From Paratinospora sagittata (taxonomy: Eukaryota > Streptophyta > Magnoliopsida > Ranunculales > Menispermaceae), in NCBI GenBank assembly GCA_035771175.1, contig CM069598.1, forward strand, positions 9,884,668 through 9,948,667: a stretch of 64,000 nucleotides of DNA, in the 5' to 3' direction. The notes below the pieces were generated by a model, which worked only from the letters and a program-made list of their open reading frames with translations, did not search any database and was not told the DNA's origin. The position numbers and the translations under genes are program-made. This document shows positions 12,775-24,047 of this stretch, piece after piece (the first letter of the stretch is position 1; each line of letters begins with the position of its first letter).

Positions 12775-13705
12775 CTTTTGGCCTCAATTCTAATGATAAA
12801 TTTATCTTGTTTAGACATGTGAATGTGGACTTCAATAAAACTTCTCTACCCTATATATATCAAGGGTGTTTCTATAGTACTCTTCCTTGGCCTATAGAGT
12901 CATCCTCTCACGTTAATATGCCAACGTCTCCCTCTACACATGCGCGCGTACACACACATACATATCTATGGTGTGTTAAGTCCTTAAAGAGAGAAAACTA
13001 TTTGGAGCAAATTTAATTTCCAAGTATTGCTTTCATGTGATTATTTGGAGTCTGTACGGATTCTTGTAGTAGACTTTTCCCTTCAATAGAACTTCTCTAC
13101 CCTCTTTATATCAAGGGTGTTTGCATAGCCTTGGCTTATAGAGTCATCATATATATATATATATAGATATACAACCCTAAGTGTGAATGTGTATCACATA
13201 CAAACACACACAAATACATACACATATATATATATAGATAGATATACAACCCTACTTTGCTTGTCAATATATATATAGATTGTTCACCAACTTGCTTCAC
13301 TTGTAAGAACCGGCTATTTGCAAGCTAAGTCTACGCAAAGTAAGTTAAAGCAATGTACTTACTTGAAACCTTCTTTTTTAAGACTATTGACATAGGGTAA
13401 TTGACTAATTGAAATCTGTAAGCGAGCTTAACTGCTACAAGGAAAGGGGGCACATTGAAATGTGGGGGGAGATGCTTTCCAACTAAAGTTGGATGTTGGG
13501 ATTTCCTTGAGATTTGGTATTACTCATTTTATTCTATGAATATCAATGAAAGTTGCCTTGTGCCTTGGACGAACTAATGTGCAAATTTCATGGCTAATAC
13601 AGATGTCATTCAAACAATCACTTGACGATCCTCGAAGCTCTTGGGCACAAGAATGTTGCCATTACTTTTAGCTCACGCTATTAGTATTTGTTAAAATACG
13701 CTGTT
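12775..13705. other. End of duplication copy A and junction with copy B
   Basis: Positions 12775-13404 match the end of copy B (about 23530-24010), including a module around ACTATTTGGAGCAAATTTAA. The 300 bp at 13405-13705 have no counterpart that I recognise in the window and form the spacer between the two arms. TA/CA microsatellites lie at 13149-13166 and 13201-13245. No gene is visible. Confidence 0.55.
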
Positions 13706-14161
13706 AGCTGGGCTAACCCGATATATATAAATTGTAGGACATGGGTCGGACCAGCAGAATTTGACTGGACCAAGTCCGTGGGCTACTGCTCAAATTGCCA
13801 CCCCTTAAGTACTTCAAATCTTGTACCCAAGAATTTTTTTTTTCTTTTTCTTGTAAATTATCTAATTAACAGTGTAAAATATGTCTTAAATAAATTGAAG
13901 GGCTGTAGTTTGTATTCCCAAGTCATTTTAATTAGCCCCACTACTAATTCAATTGTATGAAAAACATTAAAAGCTTACACAGTACATCACTATGGAAAGG
14001 AAAAAGGTACAACAATAAAATTACAAAAAGCACAAATATATAAAATGTACATCCATAAAGTGCTTGGACCTACATATATATAATGTGACCTTGTGTTAAT
14101 CCAACTTGCATATCTGATGACCTGACATTTTCCTTCATTATATCTAACTAGCTAGGTAGGC

Positions 14162-17100
14162 TTAATTATGAGGTGTGTGTGTGTCTAAGTTAAGATATTC
14201 TGTTGACAAAGGTATGAACACGTCACCAACCTCATCTTCCAACCATTCCAAATGCTCTTTTCTACAATGCACGTAAACCACCCAATCCCCATTACCTCGT
14301 GGGCTTGGCATTGGCATCACATACCCTGCCGTGCTCTCCCACCCAAAATGGTAAGACGCAAAAGCGGGCTTTCCCCAACCAAAATCCACTTTCCTAACCG
14401 GAAAACGCTGCCCCGATGACACCACAAATGCCACCTCTTCCTCACTACTACAATAAATCCTAGCCAATGTGGGCTTCGGCCGTTGAACTTGCACCCAATC
14501 AATCAGGCCCAAGAAATGCTCCTTCGTTAACGCTTCGCGCAAGCTCTCATGCACTGCATCCGTCACCGAGGACAAGGCTGCTTTGCTCAGATCACTCACA
14601 CTTAGCTCTCCAAAGGGAATTGAAATCACATTCCCAAAGTAAGAGCAAATGTTGTTGTTATTGAAGCAATTGTTATTGCTACTAATTTCATATTCTAATT
14701 GGGTTGTAGCTGCCATTCTCACCCTTCCATCCACGACTACGCCAATCTTGCATTTCTTAATGTCATACTCATCATTGCTACCATTAACATTATTATTGCT
14801 CGTGATCCCTCTTGCCAAGCTCTGCCAAAGAAATGCAGTGAAGGACTCGAGTTTGCTTTTATTATTGATTGTCTCGTGGCTATTGATATTGATATTAGCG
14901 AGTGATTGAATTCGATTCATGTTGTTGGCTGTGATGTAATAGATACGACTCGCCGTAGGGCGAAGTTTTGTAGGGTTCTTATGTTTGGAGGGTGGTGGCG
15001 TTGAAGTGGGTAATGACATATACATGTTGTCGAGCGATGCATCGTAGTGGCCCTTCTGGCGTGGATGGAGGAGCGATCTTTCAAAGGTAGGGAAGAGTGT
15101 TAATGGTTTTTCTTGCGCGATTTCAGCCCATGCCACAAGGAACATGTTTGCCGAGAATGCATCTGCTATTCTATGGTCGAAAGTGCATGCCACAACCATG
15201 CTTCCACATTGAAGTTCAGTCACCTGTGCTCGTGCAAGAAGGATGAAACAATGACCAAAATTCATACCAAATTGATTGTAGTAAGTGATGACTAATATGT
15301 TTAATTTCACCGAGCAACTAAGCCCAGCTACTACAAATTTTGGGAGGAAAATACTTATTGCATATGCTGTCAGCACTCAATTTTAGCACTTAGTTGATTC
15401 TTGCATCATATATTGGGGGTGACCCTGGGGCAGGCCCATAAAAGTTTTGGGGCTCACATTTATATATATATATTAACTCATTTGTAATTTTTTTTTAATT
15501 AAATTATTAGGGCCATATATAAATTAATACTCACACACTTCCACGCACGCACCTACCCATATATTTATATATATATTATAGATAATTTGGCAATAAAAAG
15601 CTTTTAGCTCCTTTTTCTTGTTTTTTTAGTAACGATCAGCCTCATTTTATTAATATATATAGATTAATTTTATTTTTAATTTTTAAATTTTTTAATTAAA
15701 TTAGTTTTTGTACTTACTATTAATGCCCAAAATTTTATCACAATCTAAAATCTTAAAGTTTAGAGACAACTCCAATTTAAAATAAGTAATCTAACAACGA
15801 CAATCCTGTAAACTTATTACAATCCAAAACCTAAGTGTTGAGAAAACTGTGATTTTAAATAAGAAATTTGACGATGGTGATCTCGTGATCGGCGACTTCC
15901 ACTTCTTCATTTTCTTCTTCCTTTTTTTTTTCTTCTATCATGTCCAGCCTACAACTTCTTTTTTTTGTTCTTTATTTTTTCGGTTCGTGTTATCTATTTC
16001 TGCCAACTATTATTATTTTTTTTAAAAAAAACTACCCATATAATTCAATCATATTTTTTTGTTTGTTAATTTTATACAATTTTGTATTTGGATTAGGAAC
16101 AACAATTTTATCAATAAGCAACAGGTTGAAATTGTGAGAATAGTAGATCAGTGTTTTTTTAAATGTATTATTATTAGGACATTTATGTGAAATTTGAAAT
16201 AATTTTCTAATTGTATTAATTTTATAGTTTTATAATATTTATTTAGTGATTTTACTATATTGATTTTGTGACTTTTAATGTATTCGCAACATTTATAAAA
16301 AATATTTATTAATATATAAAATGGTCTTATTTTATATAGCTCGCCCTGAGCCCCAAATAGTTAAGACTTGCCCTACATGTATTGATACGTGATTCGAAGA
16401 TATCTACTGTAATATATTAGGCTAGGTGTTGAAAATGGGTGCTGTGGATTGAAAAAAATTCCTCATTTTGGATAACCCCGGGTACATCCTGTCCCTTGGA
16501 TGTCCCTTGGATCACCACATGACTTTTTATTTAGAATTTTGTATTTAGGTAGGCTACAATTACTACCCTGAGAGTCCACCTAGAGACATATTGTTATCTT
16601 ATATTATCATATCATTATCTTATATTATTGATGTACTCCATGTATAAGGCCTCTATTATTGCAGGGTCTTGGAACAAATAAGTACAAATTAAAGTAAAGC
16701 AACTTACGACCTTTCTAACTTCTTATGTAGTTATGTATTACATATAATTTAAAAAAGAGCAATGCTACATATTAAAAGTGTATATCACGTTTATACATTA
16801 TTAGGTTACATCAAATCTTGTGTTGGGATATGATCTGATGCACTCCAATATTATATACAAGTAATGTATATATACTATGAATGTACCCTTTTGATACCGC
16901 TTTAAAAATTTTCATAAAAAAAAAATAAAAATAAAAATAAAAATTAGTTGTTAGGTTCTTAAACAGTAACTAAGTACCTGAAGGCAGAGCACGCCGTCCG
17001 TCCTCTTGGGTACGAGCTTCCCTTCAACACTAGCATCAGGTTTGTGCAGATTTAGGTCTTTTAGCTCAACATCAGCATGGGCTTCAATGAAATCCACCCC

Positions 17101-17418
17101 TCTATTGTTGCATACGAGAACGAGCCCTTCATGATCATAATCATCATCCTCAGCCGGAGATTTACGCAAGAGTTCTCCAGCAAATGCATAGTAAGACACT
17201 AGAGCTTGGGCCAAAGCTTTCTTGAGGACACCAACTGCGAAGTTAAAGCTGCATGTGTTGGGCTTCTTGTAACAGAAGAAAACACTAACGTCAACTGGTG
17301 GCAAGAGCCAATCTAGGTTGGAGAGTTGCAAATTGTGCTCTTGCAGTTGCAACAATGCTCGCACCACCTCTTTCCGGTTCACAGCTACACTGTATTCGCT
17401 TCCCGTTGTAGTACTCAT
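14162..17418 (-). CDS. BAHD acyltransferase, copy B (coniferyl-alcohol acyltransferase/HCT-like)
   Basis: Predicted 500-residue paralogue of gene A with the same structure: exon 1 at 17418-16978 (147 codons) and exon 2 at 15223-14162, with identical splice junctions (CAG|GTACTT and ACAG|GTG). HRIAD lies at residues 164-168 and DFGWG at 427-431, so both key motifs are kept. It differs from gene A at about a dozen positions, for example R for Q in the VVxALL segment, T for M before the SNNNV loop, A for G after DFGWGKPAF, and a two-residue longer C-terminus ending PHN. No stop or frameshift is visible, so both genes may be functional. The differences are spread over the protein rather than clustered at the catalytic histidine. 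Expression may differ because the 5' flank has a private 69-bp duplication and a different TA tract. Confidence 0.9.
15224..16977 (-). other. Intron of BAHD gene B
   Basis: A 1754-bp AT-rich intron that aligns with the 1912-bp intron of gene A along its length and is shorter mainly through small deletions in low-complexity tracts. A short local duplication of TGTCCCTTGGAT occurs near 16489-16512. No nested gene is visible. Confidence 0.75.
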
Positions 17419-18932
17419 ATTAATGCTTCTGATCGATGAAATCTCAAACTAATTGATGATAAAGCTCACAAAATTTATAAGCAAGTTGCAGTCTTGAAGA
17501 TATAATGATAAGTGATGGGAAGATATTTGAGTTAATATATATATATAGGTTTTAAAAAGTTGTTGATTAGCTGATACGGAATGATTATTAGGGAGTTGTG
17601 GACATGAAAATTGAAAAGTATGTTAGTACAGTGAAGCATCAACTTTTTCATGCCTGCCTTTCAATATCCTTTTCATCACGAAAAAAGTACGTTAGTACAG
17701 TGAATCGTCAACTTTTTTATGTCTGCCTTTCATTATCCTTTTCATCGTCGGATTTGCGGCCGACCTTTAGGCAGCTTTTGGTTGGGTACAAACAAGTGGT
17801 ACCCAAACCATCAAATTAATTAGAAAACTTGGAAAACCATTAAATGTTGTTTTCCAAGTTTTTCAAGTTTTTGTAAAAAGAAGATTGAAAAGAAAATTTG
17901 AAATTATACTCTACCAAACATATTTTTGTATACTATTTTGATTTTTTTACTGTTTAAAAACTGAAAGCAGTTTTCAAGTTGCAAGCCAAACCTAGCCTTA
18001 TTTGTTCCCTCTTTCTAGGAAACAAAATTTGGGCATCTTTTTTAAAAGGAGTTGTCAATTCAAATTGTCATTAGAAAGTCATATTTCAAAAAAAAAATTC
18101 ATGTCATTTTTGAAATGTTACCTTAATAGAAATCAGATTTTATATTGTGATTTTACAAAATACACAATACTATATGTGTACACAAGTGATGCCCAAACTT
18201 GAGCACCTTATTACTTCTAAATGATGATATACTTACACACAACACATTGTGATGGAAGAAGAGGTAGAGTATTAATCATTCTTTTATACGTAAAATGACA
18301 AATGTACGTACACAGAAGCCATGTATGATATAATAGTACTTATTACCCACATTCTATGCATTTTTGTGCAAATGTCAATGATCTAATAGCTACAAAAATA
18401 CGTGTATTCTACTTGCATAATTTGTGTAGTACTTGTCTGTATAAAAATATATGTAACTTGCTAATTAGGAGGAATTCATTGTCAACAATATAAATTAGAG
18501 AAAAATCTTAAAAAAGCCTCCTAATTAATTAAGTTATATAGCGGCCCAAAGATCACTAGGGCTACAGTCATGATCCAGAAAGTAAATGGAGAAAAAGTAA
18601 TATATAGAGAAAATTATTTAGAAAAAAGAAAGAAAAGGGATAACAATATTATTTCATTTTGCTCAATTAATTTGTGCCAAACATGTTTTTTAGGATTGAT
18701 TTTATAAGCAGCACCACCAAACCAATAATTAGTTAGCTAACTTAATATCAAATAGATTAGAGTCAATGGTATTTATATAATGAACATATATCATACAAGT
18801 CTAACAATCCCAAATAAGTTTGGTTTGAAATAAACAAAGTTCCTAATTGAGTTTAGGGAGATATTTTGAGGAAAAATGTCAATTTTCATATTTTGACCAA
18901 GTCTAAATATTTTATACTTTAATTTTCCAACA
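17419..18932. other. Upstream region of BAHD gene B
   Basis: AT-rich 5' flank of gene B, collinear with 4395-6100 of copy A. It retains about 50 bp next to the ATG that A has lost and contains the private 69-bp tandem repeat described separately. No coding sequence is visible. Confidence 0.55.
17618..17755. repeat. 69-bp tandem duplication upstream of BAHD gene B
   Basis: Two adjacent units of 69 bp share GTAYGTTAGTACAGTGAA at their start and TGCCTTTCA-TATCCTTTTCAT later. Unit starts are at 17618 and 17687. Copy A has a single diverged version at about 4755-4810. The repeat lies about 200-340 bp upstream of the start codon of gene B. Confidence 0.8.
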
Positions 18933-19601
18933 TACACATCATTGTGATCTTATTTTCTTTTCCTTTTCTTTTTTTTTTTTTATCAAATTCATCTTCATAT
19001 TTGAAGTACGTCCTAACCAATAGATATATGAACTATTGAAAAAAAAAAATGCAAGCAACAATGAGCGCAAGACTAAGACAACGGACTATATTCGATAACA
19101 AGAGGATAAAACCTTTACAGGAAAACATACCCCTAACAACAATAGGGTAAAGCCCTAATCCACAACAACTCTTTATTTACCTAAAAAATCTAACCACTAG
19201 TGTGGCTAGGAGTGGGACATGGTGGGTTTAATTCAACATGTGGCTTATATGTTAATAATTGTATATTAAAGGTTATCGTATAAGGTTAAGCCCATTTAAA
19301 GTGATCCAATAAGATTTATGTATTTTGGGTTTTAATACATCAATTAAGTGTGGCCTTTTATGTGTAGAAACCAAATTATTAGTTCTATATTTATGATGGG
19401 CCAAAATAGAAATAATTAGGGTTAACAGGCAGTTAACTCATATATAGGGCTTTTGACATGATTACCCTTCAAAAAAAAAATAATTTCACAAATGCCATCT
19501 AAATACAAATAATGACTCATTTGCCATATTTTACTATTCATAGCACAGTCAGTGTACCAAACAAGCGCCACGTGAGCGCGGATGTGACATTTAATGAAGG
19601 G

Positions 19602-19724
19602 AAGGCGTCTTTTCCCTTGAATTTTTTTTTTTTAAGTAAAGGGAAGGCGTCTTTTGGAAAGACGCCTTCTCTTGAATTTTTTTTTTAAGTAAAGGAAATG
19701 CGTCTTTTGAAAAGACGCCTTCTC
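19602..19724. repeat. Palindrome array in left MULE terminus
   Basis: Three units, at 19602-19618 (half unit), 19642-19671 and 19692-19724, each built on AAGGCGTCTTTT facing AAAAGACGCCTT and separated by T-rich spacers. The spacer ending TTTTTTTAAGTAAAGG is itself repeated. Confidence 0.85.
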
Positions 19725-20591
19725 TTTAAAAATATTTTTTTGCATAAGGAAAGAGTTTTCTTTTTAAAGGCAAGGGAATTTCCTTAAAAAAAATAATAAT
19801 TTCTCTTTTCAAACCCTACAAGCATTAGTGCATGTTTGGATGAGTTCTTTTGGTTTTGGATTTTGTTTTAGTGAGTGAGATCTGCAAATCTTGTTTGGAG
19901 TTTTAGTCGGATTGATTGAATATGGAGGCTGTACGTTCTTGATTAAGTTGATGATCAGCTCGTTTTTAGTGAAGATTCCGGTATAATGTGTTATTGTATC
20001 CAAGAGGTGCATCTAGCAGAATTTCTATTGTTGTGTGCTCCAATTTGAATTGCGAATTCTTTATTATCACTGTGACGTGATTATACTTCTGGATTATTAT
20101 TATTATTATTATTTATTTTTTATTTTATTTTTCTGGAAGTTGGAAGGATTTATCTGAAATTTAGAAACTTCAATCATGTTGAGTTAAGAAAAAAGTGTTT
20201 TCCAAATAATTGGATAAGCGTAGCCTAGAAGAGCCTGAGATTCGAATCGGATTACCTTTTTTTTCTACATTGATGCTTAATTGCATTGCGTCTATTGTTG
20301 TCCTGATCGAAAAGTTTTGGGCTTATTGATGAATATGAGTTTTAGGTCTAGATTCATGCATTGGTGCATTTCAGCTTATTTGTTTTATGGATGAATATGA
20401 ATGTTGCCTGCATTTTGATTAAGACTTAACTCTTGGCTGGGGGATATTTAAATCGGTGATTATGACAGGGTTTGGATGCTGCTTGTTGGAGCTTTGTAAG
20501 AACAGTTGCACGTGTCAGATCAGGAATTTAGTATGGTTGGAGAAGGTCAAATAGTTTTTGTATTGCGCTTTCAAATCTAAAAAAAACTTGT

Positions 20592-20794
20592 AAGGGAAGA
20601 CGTCTTCCCTTGTCTTAAGAAAATATGGCAAAAATAGTGTTGAAGAGAAGACGTCTTTTCTTTTGAAAAGACGCCTTCTCTTCAGTTAAAAAAAAAAGTG
20701 GTGAAGGAAAGGCGTCTTTTGAAAAGACGCATTCCCTTCACTTAAAAATATATATATATGAAAGGAAGGCGTCTTTTCAAAAGACGCCTTCCTT
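20592..20794. repeat. Palindrome array in right MULE terminus
   Basis: Four units, at 20592-20611, 20643-20683, 20702-20739 and 20761-20794, carry the same GACGCCTT/AAGGCGTC palindrome as the left terminus. The last is nearly perfect about its centre. Together the two termini hold about seven units. Confidence 0.85.
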
Positions 20795-22070
20795 TAAATG
20801 ACACCTGGGCGGTGACGCGGCGCTTGTTTGGCTCGCTGACTGTGCTATGAACAGTAAACTATGGCAAACGGGTCATTATTTGTGTGTGAATGACATTTGT
20901 GAAATTATTTTATTTTTTAGGGGTAATCATGTCAAAAGGCCCTCATATATATATATACGGTTATGGTCCCCAAATCACAGGTATGTTTTCATTTTGTCTG
21001 ACAATCTTTTTCTTATTTTCTTGATTGAAAAATCTTTATGTAATTTAAAAAATAACCATTTTTAGAGGATATCTTTTAGAGAATAATAGGTGGAGGATGT
21101 ATTTTTGTTTTTGGAAATTAAGAGGTAAACACATCTTTAAAAGGGAGTAGCTTTCAAGATAATGGGCATCCCATCCTCTTTGAATTTTTGATCTTTTCTA
21201 TTTTATTTTAGTACTGTTATTTTGCTTAGAAGTTCGGAGCATTGGAGTGATTCGGAAGCTCGGTGTATGATTCAAGGCTAAGGTAGGTGACCTGCAATAC
21301 CTCAGCCTTGAATATTTTGTAACTTTCTTTTTCTTCAATTAATGAAGATCATTGTTTTCCTTTAATTGTTGGTTGTTCTTTCTGCTGTTATTTTTATTGT
21401 TTTAGTCACTTGCATATTTCATTCATTTACTTTTATCATCTTAATTTCATTTTGCCTTTTAATTTTTTTGAAGTTTTTTTCATTCTTAAGTCTTTGTTAG
21501 CATTTTTCTTTCAATATTTTAAACATTTAGGTTACTTTCCTTTAAAAAAAAGTTACTGATTTATTTCTTTTATTTATTTATTTTTTACTTCAATATTTTT
21601 TATTTTTAGGCTTAAATGTGTTCTTAGTGTTTAGGTTTTTAAATTTTATCTTGTTTTAATTTTTGTTTTGTTTTGTTATTCCTTTATGCATTAATTAGTT
21701 TTAAAATTTCTGTAACTTAGCTTATTTAGTTAGTTGCTTAATATTAAACTTAAGTCGTTAGAAACCACATTTTTCTTTACTTTGACTTATATGGAATGTG
21801 AATAATTAAATTTATTTTCTAAAAAAAATATTCTCTCCAATCTTTGTAGATCGGTATTGTTTAGTGCTACAACTCACCTTATGCACTTACAAATATATAA
21901 TGTGATATATTTAAAAAATCACGTGCATCACCTACCTACCCTAAGTTCCCATTGTTATCTTATTAAAATCAAGTTAATTAATTTACTTAGTATAATTGGC
22001 AGTTATGTAATAAATATTAAAGAGTATATAATTTATTGTTAGCATTTACAAGTGAAAGAAGAGATGATGA

Positions 22071-24007
22071 AAATAACTAAGTGACGATAAATTATTGATT
22101 TAAAGGTTCTTATAATCACCTCGACAAACACAACATATATGTCCCTGATCACCATCATATATATACATCATCTTTCACATGAATGAAAGGATTTTGAGGT
22201 AGCCGCGCGGCCAACGTCTTCTCTTTCTCCATTGGGGCCTAGTATGGATTTGTTTTAGCTTTTTTCAACAACCAAATAGTACTGTATCGGTTCAGCTTTC
22301 GTACATCACAAGTGAATACAATGCTTAATGCTTTCAGCTACGCACCTAAGAGAGATGCTAACTCGTTCTTATGTGTAGAATCTAGCTAGCTATATATATG
22401 ACAAGAAAGAGAGATTAATCTAATTAATTGAGAAACTGAATGAATTACATTTTGGTTTAGCCAGATTTATATAAATCTTATTGAACTAAGAGTCCGGCAT
22501 TAATTTGCTTGTATTAATTAGAAAATGTCTGGCAATAAGTACATGTAAGGGACAACTAATTAGTTTGACAATCTAGAAATATGAGAAATATTCTTAATAT
22601 TTCCTGAATGGGATGTTAAAGATGAACATATGATCAACTTGTGCACTGAAAATTATGATTTAATTAGAATATAAAATAACTTCCATGTTATTGCACCGAT
22701 GGACTGTGCATATGACATTCTCTATATATTATGGCTGGAGATTGCATTATTGAGTGAATGACTTTTGAAGGTGCATGCATATGTTAGAAACCATTTGCCA
22801 GTTGACCTAAATATAAATTATGCTAGAAACCACTTCAGCTAAAAGTTGTAGCTGTCAAGTAACGACCCAACATGTTTGTGAGGAGGTTTGAACTTTTAAA
22901 ACCTCAAGAACAATAAGGCCTTGGTATAACATAATTAGAAACCATTTGATATGAATTAAAAGCTATAACTATCAAGTAAGAGCCCAATAATGTATATCAA
23001 ATTATAAGAATATGAACATGAATATTAATAACATTTATGTCTTCTTACACTTTGTTTCTTATCTTAAAAGTTTCCAAATGCTTGAGATAATTCGTTGGTT
23101 GTTTTATTGATCCGATGTACGCATCATAACCTAACTCAGGAAGTCCACATTCACATGTCTAAACAAGATTAATTTATCATTAGAATTGAGGCCAAAAACA
23201 TGTGTGTGCTATCTTCTATCACGAGTGACATAAAGGGCAAAAAAACTTTTCCCGAAAACAAAATAAGGGCCATGTAATTTCTGACGAGGAACATATTCAT
23301 AAGGACATATTAAGTTTTTCCCAACAATTTACCACACTTTAAGAAAAATTGTTGAGTTTGCCTTTTAATCCTTGCCTGTTGGTAAGAACTAAGAATAGAA
23401 TAGAAAGATGGTGAGTTAAGCTAGTCTTTACGAGAGAAGACTATTTGGATCACATTTAATTTCTAGTGTTGCTTTCATGTGATTATATGAGTCTATAAGG
23501 GAACTTCTTGTAGATTTTTCCACCCTTCAATAACACTTCTCTACCCTATATATATCAAGGGTGTTTGCATAGTCTTCCTTGGCTTATAAGTCATCCTCTG
23601 ACGTCCATATGCCAACGTCTCTCTCTACACTTGTGCGCTCGCACACTCACTTATATATATGATGAGTTAAGTCCTTAAGAGAGAAGACTATTTGGAGCAA
23701 ATTTAATTTCTAAGTGTTGCTTTGATATGATTATTTTGAGTCTGTTCGAGGACTTGTAGTAGAATTTTCCCATCAATGGAACTCCTCTATACTATTTATA
23801 TAAGGGTGTTTGCGTGGCCTTCCTTGGCTTATAGAGTCATCATCTGCTCATGGTCCATATGCCTAAGTGTGGGTCACACCCACACACACATGTATATAGA
23901 TTGTTCACCAACTTACTTCACTTGTAAGAACCGGCTTTTTGCAAGCTAATACGCAAAGTAAGTTAAAAGCAATGTAATTACTTGAAACCTTCCTTTTTAA
24001 GACTATT

Positions 24008-24010
<3 letters not shown>
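22071..24010. other. Distal part of duplication copy B
   Basis: Collinear with 6100-6960 and 12830-13404 of copy A, with an inverted stretch at 23135-23525. Two head-to-tail modules containing AGACTATTTGGA and TCATATG/TCATGTGATTAT lie at about 23430-23540 and 23680-23790. A (TA)n tract occupies 24010-24044. No gene is visible. Confidence 0.6.

Positions 24011-24047
<37 letters not shown>

Larger units (their letters stand above)
508..13404. repeat. Tandem segmental duplication, copy A
   Basis: This arm carries BAHD gene A with its flanks. It matches 13706-24010 in the same order: the gene's 3' flank (about 540-985), both exons and the intron, the upstream region to about 6960, then a block at 12775-13404 that matches about 23530-24010. 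The similarity is nearly continuous apart from a CACTA insertion at 7359-12771 and a locally inverted segment (about 6990-7330 with 12775-12830). High identity outside the coding exons shows a segmental rather than a retroposed duplication. Confidence 0.85.
19447..20942. mobile_element. Mutator-like (MULE) element, non-autonomous
   Basis: The 1496-bp element begins GGGCTTTTGACATGATTACC and ends with its inverted counterpart. The inverted termini can be aligned for about 150-180 bp. The 9-bp direct repeat TCATATATA flanks both ends (19438-19446 and 20943-20951). Long TIRs plus a 9-bp target duplication are the hallmark of Mutator-like elements. No transposase is encoded. The inner parts of the TIRs carry arrays of a GCGTCTTTTGAAAAGACGC-type palindrome. 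The central 850 bp (about 19735-20580) are not repeat-like and could be captured host sequence, which would make it a Pack-MULE; this is inference. Confidence 0.9.
18933..22070. other. 3.1 kb block present only in copy B
   Basis: Between TTTTCCAACAT (18932) and AAATAACTAAGTGA (22071) copy B holds about 3.1 kb that copy A lacks (A reads straight across near 6100). A Mutator-like element occupies 19447-20942. Outside it the block (19200-19437 and 20952-21340) has the feel of a solo LTR: a tract with GGTTATGGTCCCCAAATCAC, and later AAGTTCGGAGCATTGG. I cannot fix its ends. It may be an insertion in B or a deletion from A. Confidence 0.5.
13706..24010. repeat. Tandem segmental duplication, copy B
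   Basis: This arm carries BAHD gene B and matches copy A in the same orientation from about 508. Relative to A it lacks the CACTA element and contains about 3.1 kb extra at 18933-22070 with a Mutator-like insertion. About 400 bp at 23135-23525 lie in the opposite orientation. Confidence 0.85.
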
